DNA of 64,000 bases from Christiangramia crocea (GTDB taxonomy: Bacteria; Bacteroidota; Bacteroidia; Flavobacteriales; Flavobacteriaceae): assembly GCF_022410465.1 (NCBI RefSeq), contig NZ_JAJSON010000020.1, positions 124,001 to 188,000 of the forward strand. Reading direction: 5' to 3'. Numbering within the stretch: the stretch's first letter is position 1; each line of letters begins with the position of its first letter. A model generated the notes under the pieces. That model saw only the letters and a program-made list of their open reading frames with translations, did no database searches and was not told the DNA's origin. Positions 9,460-17,493 of this stretch are shown here, one piece after another. A program made the translations under genes and the position numbers.

Positions 9460-10413
9460 TTATTCTTCCTCGTTATCCATTTCAATTTCTACCGAAGTAG
9501 AATCGGGCCTTGTAACCTCAACTTCTTCAACTCTGGCGTCGGGATCTACCCATAATTCACCTTCAGGTTCTTTAGCATCTGCAGGAGTGGTTCCGTGAAG
9601 ACTCAGGACATAACTTGCTACCTGAGCGATCTCATCTGGTTTAAGATCGGTTTTCCAAGCAACCATTCCCTTACCGGCCCGGCCTCCTTCAGATATTGAA
9701 TTGAATACGTTTTTGATTCCACCTCCCAGTATCCAGTATGAGTCGGTAAGATTAGGACCTATGCCCCCGCCACCATCTATCTTATGGCAGGCAGCACAAT
9801 TCCCTTCAAAAATTGCCTTCCCGGCGTTGATATCCTCTTCACCAGTTAATAATTCAACCGTATTGGCATCAATAAGACCTTTTGCATTCTTCTTATATTC
9901 CTCCACTGCCGCTTTGGCTTCGGCCACTTCGATCAAATATTCCTCTCTTTGGGTTGTTCCGTCAAAAATGTGATACCTGGCGAGATATATCCCGGCAAAG
10001 ATGATACTTGCGTAAAAACCGTAAAGCCACCATGGCGGAAGGTTATTATCAAGCTCCTTTATTCCATCATAATTATGATCCAGAATGATCTCATCCTCCT
10101 TTTCAATAGGCTTTTTATCCACTAGCTTTTCATAGGTTCTTCTCCACCAGGATTTCTCTGCCTTTTTACTTGCCATTGCAGCATCGTATTTTTCCCTGGC
10201 TTCAGGCTTAAGGGAATTATATAAGGTTCTTTCAAGTGCCGCAATTGAAACTTCTATGGCAAAAGCAATGATTACTACCACTGCCAGAATCAGCCATAAA
10301 ACAGGATAGACTTCGAAACTGGTTTTATCTCCTGTTTCCAGAGTTACTTCGGCAATGACTACAGCAAGAATGGTCAGGCCCAGAATTCTTAATGCTGAAA
10401 AAACTTTTTTCAT
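9460..10413 (-). CDS. ccoP: cbb3 oxidase subunit CcoP, single-heme form
   Basis: Membrane-bound cytochrome c subunit that passes electrons to the catalytic subunit. There are two N-terminal hydrophobic segments (about 9-22 and 36-58), a charged linker, a further membrane helix with PPWWLYGFY (about 126-147), then one cytochrome c domain with C206-A-A-C209-H210 and a likely axial Met250. Proteobacterial CcoP normally carries two c-type hemes; only one CxxCH is present here. The C-terminus is a long acidic tail. The ATG overlaps the ccoQ stop (ATGA, 4 nt). Confidence 0.92.
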   Translation of the reverse strand: MKKVFSALRILGLTILAVVIAEVTLETGDKTSFEVYPVLWLILAVVVIIAFAIEVSIAALERTLYNSLKPEAREKYDAAMASKKAEKSWWRRTYEKLVDKKPIEKEDEIILDHNYDGIKELDNNLPPWWLYGFYASIIFAGIYLARYHIFDGTTQREEYLIEVAEAKAAVEEYKKNAKGLIDANTVELLTGEEDINAGKAIFEGNCAACHKIDGGGGIGPNLTDSYWILGGGIKNVFNSISEGGRAGKGMVAWKTDLKPDEIAQVASYVLSLHGTTPADAKEPEGELWVDPDARVEEVEVTRPDSTSVEIEMDNEEE

Positions 10414-10622
10414 GATAAGTCTGTTTTTTGGTTGTTATGGCTTTCCTCATCGGTATCAAAATCAAGCGGCATCCTACTCACATATTTTATATAGTCTTTT
10501 TTCGCCGTAATCACCCACCAGAAAAGTGCAGTGAAAAAGATGAAAAAAATGAGCAGGGAGATGATGGGGTAGATCTCCACCCCATCTATACTTTCCAATG
10601 GACCTTTTACGAATTTCAACAT
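10410..10622 (-). CDS. ccoQ: CcoQ-like small oxidase subunit, 70 aa
   Basis: A small protein with one membrane helix (PIISLLIFFIFFTALFWWV, about residues 19-37) followed by a short charged tail. The size, topology and place between ccoNO and ccoP match CcoQ/FixQ, which stabilises the cbb3 complex. The sequence itself is too short for a motif-based call, so the name rests mainly on synteny. It overlaps ccoP by 4 nt. Confidence 0.78.
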   Translation of the reverse strand: MLKFVKGPLESIDGVEIYPIISLLIFFIFFTALFWWVITAKKDYIKYVSRMPLDFDTDEESHNNQKTDLS

Positions 10623-10633
10623 GGTCTCTGGTT

Positions 10634-12832
10634 TTAATTATTAGTTACTTGTTCTTCTAAATCTTCAGCTTTGATATCTGTACCCAGCCTTTGCAGGTAG
10701 GCTATAAGTGCCACGATCTCACGATCCCGCATCTCGGTAAATTCCAGTCCGTTCTCTTCCGCATATTTCTTATCGGCTTCATAGCTCGTCACAAAATCGG
10801 GATCCGAATACAGGTTCTGCTCAATTTGAGTCCCCTGCTCATCCATCCACTCCTGAGCTCTGGCAATCTCTTCTTCGGTATAAGGAACTCCAAGTGTTTG
10901 CATGGCGCGCATCTTATCTTCAGTCTGGGATTTATCCAGTTCATCGGTTACTAACCATTTATAGGATGGCATTATGGAACCTGAAGAAGTACTTTGCGGA
11001 TCGTACATGTGGTTAAGGTGCCAGTTATCTGAATATTTCTGGCCTATCCTGTGCAGATCGGGCCCGGTTCTCTTACTTCCCCATAGGAAAGGATAATCAT
11101 ACCGATATTCCCCTGCTTTCGAATACTCTCCATAGCGTTCCACTTCACTTCGGAAAGGCCTAATCATTTGTGAATGACAGGAAACACAGCCTTCACGTAT
11201 ATAAATATCCCGTCCTTCAAGTTCCAGAGGGGTATATGGTTTTACGCTTGAAATTACCGGAACATACTCATCTACCATCAACGATGGAATGATCTGCACC
11301 ATTCCACCAATTAGAATGGCGATAGTAGCGAAAATGGTTAATTTGACAGGTCTTCTTTCCAGCCAGCTGTGATAAGCCTCCCCGGTAGTTCTCTTTTTGG
11401 TTACAGGTTGAAGGGCAGCTGCTTCAGCAAGCTCATCCTCTACTTTGCTACCCTGGCGAACAGTTTTTACAATGTTGTAGAGCATTACAAAGGCTCCAAG
11501 AATATAAAGACTTCCTCCAATTGCGCGCATCCAGTACATTGGGATGATCTCTGTAACCGTTTCAAGGAAGTTACCGTAAGTCAAAGTTCCATCAGGATTG
11601 AATTGCTTCCACATTGAAGCCTGAACGAATCCGGCAACATACATTGGTAACGCATAAATAATGATACCAAGAGTTCCAATCCAGAAATGGGTATTGGCAA
11701 GTTTTACAGACCAAAGTTTTGTCTTAAAAAGTCTGGGAACAAGCCAGTAAATCATACCGAAGGTCAGGAATCCGTTCCATGCCAGTGCTCCAACGTGAAC
11801 GTGAGCAATGATCCAGTCACTAAAGTGTGCTATAGCATTCACGTTCTTTAGAGAAAGCATCGGTCCTTCAAAAGTGGCCATTCCGTAACCGGTGATCGCC
11901 ACAACCATAAATTTAAGAACAGGATCTACCCTTACCTTATCCCAGGCACCGCGAAGTGTTAATAATCCGTTGATCATCCCTCCCCATGATGGGAATAGAA
12001 GCATTACAGAAAAAGCTACCCCAAGGTTCTGAGCCCAGTCTGGCAAGGCTGTATATAATAAGTGGTGTGGCCCAGCCCAGATATAGATAAAGATGAGCGA
12101 CCAGAAATGTATGATAGAAAGGCGGTAAGAATATACCGGGCGGTTAGCGGCCTTCGGAACAAAGTAGTACATAAGTCCAAGGAAAGGCGTGGTCAAAAAG
12201 AATGCAACGGCATTATGACCATACCACCACTGAACCAGAGCATCCTGAACTCCCGAATAGAATGAATAACTTTTGAAGGCGCTTACTGGAATTTCGATAT
12301 TGTTAAAAATATGGAGCACTGCAACCGTCACGAAGGTCGCCAGGTAGAACCAGATCGCCACGTACAAATGCCGTTGTCTTCTTTTGATCATTGTTCCTAT
12401 AAGGTTGGCACCGAAAGCAACCCAGATGATCGCGATGGCAATATCAAAAGGCCATTCCAGTTCGGCATATTCCTTTGACGAGGTAAAACCTAGTGGCAGA
12501 GTGATAGCCGCACCTACGATAATCAGCTGCCAACCCCAGAAATTGATATTACTCAGGGCATCACTCCACATCCTGGCTTTAAGTAAACGCTGGGTAGAGT
12601 AATATACACCGGCAAAAATGGCATTCCCCACGAATGCGAAAATCACCGCATTGGTATGCAGGGGTCTTAGCCTTCCAAAGCTAAGCCATGAGATACCCTC
12701 GGTCACATTCGGAAAAATGAACATAAAGGCAAGCAATAATCCAACGCTCATACCTATAATGCCCCAAAACATAGTGGCAATAATAAATTTCTTTACGATT
12801 TTATTATCGTAATAAAATTGCTGTACTTCCAT
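10634..12832 (-). CDS. ccoN: Fused cbb3 oxidase catalytic subunit CcoN-CcoO
   Basis: A single 732-residue chain combines the heme-copper catalytic subunit (about 1-480) and the membrane-anchored mono-heme cytochrome c subunit CcoO (about 505-732). In the CcoN part the ligands are visible: His59 (low-spin heme), His206 and His256/His257 (CuB, with Tyr250 in the active-site helix), and His344/His346 (heme ligands in HVHVG). The CcoO part starts with a membrane helix and carries C549-V-S-C552-H553. It reduces O2 at low oxygen and pumps protons. The fusion is known in Bacteroidota. It lies just downstream of ccoS in the same unit. Confidence 0.96.
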   Translation of the reverse strand: MEVQQFYYDNKIVKKFIIATMFWGIIGMSVGLLLAFMFIFPNVTEGISWLSFGRLRPLHTNAVIFAFVGNAIFAGVYYSTQRLLKARMWSDALSNINFWGWQLIIVGAAITLPLGFTSSKEYAELEWPFDIAIAIIWVAFGANLIGTMIKRRQRHLYVAIWFYLATFVTVAVLHIFNNIEIPVSAFKSYSFYSGVQDALVQWWYGHNAVAFFLTTPFLGLMYYFVPKAANRPVYSYRLSIIHFWSLIFIYIWAGPHHLLYTALPDWAQNLGVAFSVMLLFPSWGGMINGLLTLRGAWDKVRVDPVLKFMVVAITGYGMATFEGPMLSLKNVNAIAHFSDWIIAHVHVGALAWNGFLTFGMIYWLVPRLFKTKLWSVKLANTHFWIGTLGIIIYALPMYVAGFVQASMWKQFNPDGTLTYGNFLETVTEIIPMYWMRAIGGSLYILGAFVMLYNIVKTVRQGSKVEDELAEAAALQPVTKKRTTGEAYHSWLERRPVKLTIFATIAILIGGMVQIIPSLMVDEYVPVISSVKPYTPLELEGRDIYIREGCVSCHSQMIRPFRSEVERYGEYSKAGEYRYDYPFLWGSKRTGPDLHRIGQKYSDNWHLNHMYDPQSTSSGSIMPSYKWLVTDELDKSQTEDKMRAMQTLGVPYTEEEIARAQEWMDEQGTQIEQNLYSDPDFVTSYEADKKYAEENGLEFTEMRDREIVALIAYLQRLGTDIKAEDLEEQVTNN

Positions 12833-12834
12833 AA

Positions 12835-13029
12835 TTAATTTGATTTCACTTTATTGACAGGTTGATTTTTTTCGTGATCATTTTTGACCAATTCATCATC
12901 GAAGAGCATCCTAACAGAAGGTGTGTATACATCGTCATACTGTCCCTTTTTCACAGAGACTATGAAAGCGATAAAAAATATAAGGGCCACAACCACACTG
13001 ATAGCCAGCAACATGTAGATAATGCTCAT
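12835..13029 (-). CDS. ccoS: CcoS cbb3 maturation protein, 64 aa
   Basis: A short protein with one N-terminal membrane helix and a charged tail that starts after FIVSVKKGQYDD, a CcoS/FixS hallmark. It is known to be required for cofactor insertion into cbb3 oxidase. It is the first gene of the oxidase unit, 2 bp before ccoNO. The start lies 49 bp downstream of a TGA-N6-TCA operator. Confidence 0.88.
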   Translation of the reverse strand: MSIIYMLLAISVVVALIFFIAFIVSVKKGQYDDVYTPSVRMLFDDELVKNDHEKNQPVNKVKSN

Positions 13030-13047
13030 ATTAATTGAATATGGCTG

Positions 13048-13090
13048 TAAAAGTATTCTGAGAGTAGTGGCTAAAAAATGACAACGGTCA
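13048..13090 (-). promoter_or_regulatory. Crp/Fnr-type promoter of ccoS-ccoNOQP
   Basis: On the minus strand the palindrome TGACCGTTGTCA (13090-13079) is followed, 35 nt from its first base, by TACTTTTA (13055-13048), which matches TAnnTTTG except for the last base. The predicted transcript starts near 13043, about 14 nt before the ccoS ATG. The same spacing occurs at five other promoters in this window. Confidence 0.72.
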
Positions 13091-13103
13091 GCTTTGTTTT
13101 CAT

Positions 13104-15515
13104 TTAATGCTTTAATCTTTTCCCAAGGATTTGAGTGGCCAGTGTGGTAAATCCAACTATGCTGATGGAACTCAAAGGCATAAGAATGGCGGCTACCACA
13201 GGCATAAGATTTCCTGAAACAGCAAAACCCAGTCCGATAAGATTATAACAAAGCGATAGAATGAAACTCCATTTTATAACTGAAATAGCTTTTGAGGACA
13301 GCTCAAAAAAGTCATGAAATTTACCAAAATTTCGCGCGTCCAGTATTCCGTCACAGGCCGGAGAAAAGACATTGATATCCTCTGAAATGACTATCCCTAC
13401 ATCGCTCTGGGCCAGAGCCCCGGCATCATTAAGACCGTCTCCTACCATCATTACTCTTTTGTTCTGCTTCTGCAGGTCTTTGATAAACTGAAGTTTATCT
13501 CCAGGTTTCTGGTTGAAGAACATTCTGATCCCGCCTGGAAGAAGCTGTTCCAGTCTTTCCTGTTCGCCATCGTTATCCCCTGAAAGTATGATAAGTTCTT
13601 TATTTTTCCCCAGGCTGGTGAAAAGCGACGAAAGTCCTTCTCGGTATGAGTTATGAAAGGTAAAACAGCCTTTATACTGATCGTTCGAGCTGATATGAAC
13701 CGAAGTTTTTTCCAGTTCTTCTCTTTTTTGTACTGATGTACCGTTAATGAATTTCTCCTTTACGAAAGCAGCAGAGCCTATCTTTAAAGACAGATCTTTA
13801 GAAGAGGTTTCGAGCCCCTGCCCCACATGTTCGTGGAAGACTTCTGGGGTAGAGATGCTATTCTTCTGAAGTACCTTATACAGAGCACGGCTCAGGGGAT
13901 GATTGGACGCCCTTAAGCTACCGGTTAAAAGTTCCTGTTCCTCTATACTAAGCTCTATGCCTTCATATTTAATGCTATCACGCTGATTGGTGGTAATAGT
14001 CCCGGTCTTATCAAAAACCACAGTATCAATTTTAGCGGCCTGCTCAATAACGGTAGTATCTTTCAAATAAAGATGGTTCCTTCCGAAGATGCGTAAAAGA
14101 TTCCCCAGAGTGAAGGGTGCTGCCAGCGCAATGGCACATGGACAGGCTATAATGAGTACCGCCGTAAAAACGTTCCATGCCTTGCCCGGATCATACATCA
14201 TCCAGAAGATGGCCGAAATAAATGCTATACTCAAGACAGCATACGTAAACCTTTTACTTATCTGATTTGTCAAGGTTTGAAAAGCACTGCTCTTATCTTT
14301 ACTAAAAACCTCATCACTCCATAATTCGGTAAGATAACTTTGCTTAACTGGTTTCAGCGCTTCCACCTCAATAATGCTTCCCTGCTGCCTTCCTCCAGCA
14401 TACAATCTGTCGCCACTGTACTTTTTCACTGGCTCAGCTTCTCCGGTCACAAAACTGTAATCAATTTTCGCATCACCTTTAATGAGAATGGCATCCATAG
14501 GAATAAGCTCCTCATTCCTGATAATTACCCTATCACCTTTCTTAATCTTATAAACCTGGACCTGTTCTTCTTTTTGCTGACCCTCTTCGGAAAAAATTCG
14601 AGTAACCGCAATGGGAAAATATGATTTATAATCCCTTTCAAAAGAAAGGAAAGAATAGGTCTTTTGCTGAAAGAATTTCCCCAATAAAAGGAAAAATACA
14701 AGTCCGCTAAGGCTGTCAAAGAAACCGGTTCCTGTGTCCATAATGATCTCGGCTGTACTTCTTAAAAATAAGACAGCGATCCCCAATGCAATGGGCACAT
14801 CTATATTCAGCAATCCTGATCGAAGCCCTTTATAGGCAGAAACGAAATAATCCTTTCCGGAATAGAACACCACCGGTAGTGCAAAGCTGAACGTGAGCCA
14901 GCGAAAAAGATGTTTGAACTGCTCCAGCCAGAATTCTTTGATTTCGAAATATTCAGGAAATGAGAGAAACATAATATTGCCAAAGGCAAAGCCAGCGACA
15001 CCTAATTTGTATATGAGGCTGCGGTCTATCCCCTTCTTCTCCTCTTCAAAATTCTCCAGGGATATATTGGGTTCATAACCTATTCTACCCAATAAAATAA
15101 CAAGTTCTTTCAGGGATAATTCTTCTGCAGAAAAACTGATCCTCAGTTTTTTCTTTGGAAAATCTACCTGGGAACTTTTAACCGCTTTGTGAAGTTTGTT
15201 AAGATTCTCAAGGATCCAGATACAAGAACTACAATGTATAGAAGGAATTCTAAAGGAAACTATCTGGCTGTCACCATGATCAAATTCCAGGAGTTTTTCT
15301 ATTATTTCTTCATTCTCAAGAAAATCGTATTTCTCTTCGCTGAGTTTGGGAGAATTACCCGGAGCATTCTCCAGATCGTAATAGTAAGAGAGGTCATTTG
15401 AATTCAAAATCTCAAATACCGTTTTGCATCCTGTACAGCAAAATGACTTTTCCGAATAGTTTATCGGCCCGTCCACACACTCTTCTCCACAATGAAAACA
15501 ATTTACCCTATCCAT
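13104..15515 (-). CDS. ccoI: CcoI copper-transporting P-type ATPase
   Basis: A P1B-type ATPase that delivers copper for cbb3 oxidase. The order is: a Cys-rich N-terminal cluster (CFHCGEEC and FCCTGC), an HMA-like domain with HCSSCIW, membrane helices, the actuator motif TGEAEP, the metal motif CPC in helix 6, the phosphorylation site DKTGT, the HP pair (SNHPLS), and GDGLND. I chose the ATG at 15515; a GTG at 15527 overlaps the stop of the preceding usp gene (GTGA) and would add four residues. It ends 75 bp before ccoS on the same strand, but an operator-promoter in that gap makes the ccoS unit separate. Confidence 0.94.
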   Translation of the reverse strand: MDRVNCFHCGEECVDGPINYSEKSFCCTGCKTVFEILNSNDLSYYYDLENAPGNSPKLSEEKYDFLENEEIIEKLLEFDHGDSQIVSFRIPSIHCSSCIWILENLNKLHKAVKSSQVDFPKKKLRISFSAEELSLKELVILLGRIGYEPNISLENFEEEKKGIDRSLIYKLGVAGFAFGNIMFLSFPEYFEIKEFWLEQFKHLFRWLTFSFALPVVFYSGKDYFVSAYKGLRSGLLNIDVPIALGIAVLFLRSTAEIIMDTGTGFFDSLSGLVFFLLLGKFFQQKTYSFLSFERDYKSYFPIAVTRIFSEEGQQKEEQVQVYKIKKGDRVIIRNEELIPMDAILIKGDAKIDYSFVTGEAEPVKKYSGDRLYAGGRQQGSIIEVEALKPVKQSYLTELWSDEVFSKDKSSAFQTLTNQISKRFTYAVLSIAFISAIFWMMYDPGKAWNVFTAVLIIACPCAIALAAPFTLGNLLRIFGRNHLYLKDTTVIEQAAKIDTVVFDKTGTITTNQRDSIKYEGIELSIEEQELLTGSLRASNHPLSRALYKVLQKNSISTPEVFHEHVGQGLETSSKDLSLKIGSAAFVKEKFINGTSVQKREELEKTSVHISSNDQYKGCFTFHNSYREGLSSLFTSLGKNKELIILSGDNDGEQERLEQLLPGGIRMFFNQKPGDKLQFIKDLQKQNKRVMMVGDGLNDAGALAQSDVGIVISEDINVFSPACDGILDARNFGKFHDFFELSSKAISVIKWSFILSLCYNLIGLGFAVSGNLMPVVAAILMPLSSISIVGFTTLATQILGKRLKH

Positions 15516-15523
15516 CACAAAGA

Positions 15524-16339
15524 TCACTTACATTCGTGAATCACCAGTATAGGAAGGGAATTGCTCAGGGTTGAAAGTAAACCATAGCGGGCGTGGAGAA
15601 AGTGGTCACAAACACTCAGATTCTTACCTATAATAATTATCATATCAAACCTGCCCTGTATCTCCTTCAGCAGATCTTCGCTAAAGATCTGAGATTCACC
15701 CATTTTTAAATACTTTGTCTTTACCTCACCATTTACGGTTGAAAGTTGGGGCCATTCAAATTCTTTGGTCATGCTTTCGTGGTGATCTTCGTCCAGTTCA
15801 ATGACCGTAAGTCGGCCCTGACTTATAAAACCTGCCTGTTCAAGATGCTGAAACACCTTTTCCCTTGAGATCACTGAATAATCCACCGGCAGAACGAACT
15901 TCTCTGCCTTAATATAGGTGCTACCCCCGGGTACCGCCATGATATTACACCTTATCTTGCGTATTACCTCATAGGCATGATCCCCAAGTATAGGGTGCTG
16001 ATGCACTTCCTGACTGGCCGCACCAATAAATATAAAATCGATCTTCTTTTCTGCCTGTGCCTTTCGCACAGCATTTATAAGGTTATCTGAAGATAATATA
16101 GTATTGAAGTTATGTTCAGGATTTTTAGTATGATTTTCCAGGTCTTGAACACTATTCTGAAGCTGTTCCAGGGTTGAAACCAGTTCATTTTCAAGGGACT
16201 TACTGGCCGATTTACTAAAATTAAAGTCATGTATATTGAGAAGAAAAAAGTTCGCAGCGATATTCTGCAGAAAATCTACAGCATAACGGCCGGCGTTATC
16301 AGAAACCTCCGAAAAATCGGTAAGGATTAATACATTCAT
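15524..16339 (-). CDS. Universal stress protein, tandem domain
   Basis: A 271-residue protein with two UspA-like halves; the N-terminus MNVLILTDFSE is the typical first strand and loop. The nucleotide-binding glycine pattern is weak in both halves, so ATP binding is uncertain. It is the promoter-proximal gene of the ccoI unit and overlaps or abuts ccoI, so it is co-expressed with copper insertion. Usp proteins are commonly induced under low oxygen; a specific role in oxidase maturation is only an inference. Confidence 0.85.
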   Translation of the reverse strand: MNVLILTDFSEVSDNAGRYAVDFLQNIAANFFLLNIHDFNFSKSASKSLENELVSTLEQLQNSVQDLENHTKNPEHNFNTILSSDNLINAVRKAQAEKKIDFIFIGAASQEVHQHPILGDHAYEVIRKIRCNIMAVPGGSTYIKAEKFVLPVDYSVISREKVFQHLEQAGFISQGRLTVIELDEDHHESMTKEFEWPQLSTVNGEVKTKYLKMGESQIFSEDLLKEIQGRFDMIIIIGKNLSVCDHFLHARYGLLSTLSNSLPILVIHECK

Positions 16340-16359
16340 AGGTCATCACTTATCAATAG

Positions 16360-16402
16360 CGAAATTAAGTGAAGCCTGCAACCGGAAAAATGATAAAAGT
16401 CA
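16360..16402 (-). promoter_or_regulatory. Crp/Fnr-type promoter of usp-ccoI
   Basis: On the minus strand TGACTTTTATCA (16402-16391) is followed at exactly 35 nt by TAATTTCG (16367-16360), one mismatch from TAnnTTTG. The predicted start is near 16355, about 16 nt before the ATG at 16339. It shares geometry with the ccoS, hpf, nos, thioredoxin-like and hemN promoters. Confidence 0.68.
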
Positions 16403-16433
16403 GTTCTTCCTGTTTAAATGTTTTTTTTGATGT

Positions 16434-17480
16434 TTAACTTATATTTTTTAACGCCTCGGAATCAACAAGTTTAATGTTACGCCCTTCGATCTCTATAAGG
16501 CCTTCTTTTTTAAATTCAGAAAGGGTTCGTATAAGGCTTTCCGGAGCCATACCGGCCACTCCCGCAAGATCGGCCCTCGAAATCCGGATGCTTTTAAGCG
16601 GATGTTTTTTGATCCTTTCTGCAAAAAGAAGGATGGTATTTGCAGTTTTTTTACGTACCGAGCCGTAGGCCATATCCATGAGCTGTTTTTTCAATTCTGA
16701 AAGGTTATTATTCAGAACTTCAACCAATTGCAACGTGATTCTCGGATTCCTGCCAAGGATCTTATGGAATTCCTCTCTTGAGACCACGTGTAGATGTGTG
16801 TCTTCCATCGCAGTGGCATAATCTTCATACGCCGACTGTGAATCGTTGGCATGATTTCCGAAGAAATCGTCATCCTTATAAAGCTCTGTGATGAGTTCCT
16901 TTCCCTGGTTATCCATCCTGTGGGCTTTCACCACACCTCTTTTTACCAGATAAAAGAAATTAGACTTTTTACCTTTCTCATAAATAGTATCGCCTTTTTT
17001 AAATTCTTCCAGAGGATAATCACTGAAAAGCTCTCTAAGGTCCTCAAGGTTTTTCAGGCCACCTTCTTTAACTTCTGAAACTTCATTTTTCTTTTGATGG
17101 GATTTCAGAATTTCAACTTTTGCAAGGCGACTTTCTATTGCACTCAGAAGATCTTCTTCCTCAAAGGGCTTGGTAAGATAATCGTCAGCCCCAAGGTCCA
17201 TGCCTTTTCTTATATCCTTATGTTCGGTCTTAGCCGAAAGGAAAATAAAAGGAATATTTATGGTCTTGGGATCCTTACTTAATTCCTGCAACACTCCGTA
17301 GCCATCGGTCTCCGGCATCATGATGTCACAAACTATAATATCAGGAAGGTTTTGTTTTGCTTTTTCAATTCCATTTTTACCATTAGAAGCCGTAACCACA
17401 TCATAACCGGACAACTCCAGCAATTCCGCCGTATTTTCACGAACCGTTACATCGTCTTCAATTAGCAATACTTTCTTCAT
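16434..17480 (-). CDS. Receiver domain fused to Crp/Fnr-type regulator
   Basis: The N-terminal receiver (about 1-120) has the acidic pair Glu8/Asp9-Asp10, phospho-acceptor Asp52 (CDIMMPETDG) and Lys104. A linker leads to a cyclic-nucleotide-binding-type beta-roll (about 150-240), then a helical hinge and a Crp winged helix at the C-terminus, with recognition helix PESLIRTLSEF (Glu314, Arg318). Those two residues match the Glu and Arg that read the TGA core in Crp and Fnr. The only cysteine is Cys51, so an Fnr-type Fe-S oxygen sensor is excluded; input should come by phosphorylation. It follows the PAS kinase gene by 13 bp and lies directly beside the cbb3 locus. It is the best candidate to bind the TGA-N6-TCA sites of this window. 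Confidence 0.92.
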   Translation of the reverse strand: MKKVLLIEDDVTVRENTAELLELSGYDVVTASNGKNGIEKAKQNLPDIIVCDIMMPETDGYGVLQELSKDPKTINIPFIFLSAKTEHKDIRKGMDLGADDYLTKPFEEEDLLSAIESRLAKVEILKSHQKKNEVSEVKEGGLKNLEDLRELFSDYPLEEFKKGDTIYEKGKKSNFFYLVKRGVVKAHRMDNQGKELITELYKDDDFFGNHANDSQSAYEDYATAMEDTHLHVVSREEFHKILGRNPRITLQLVEVLNNNLSELKKQLMDMAYGSVRKKTANTILLFAERIKKHPLKSIRISRADLAGVAGMAPESLIRTLSEFKKEGLIEIEGRNIKLVDSEALKNIS

Positions 17481-17493
17481 AAGAATACTCTAA

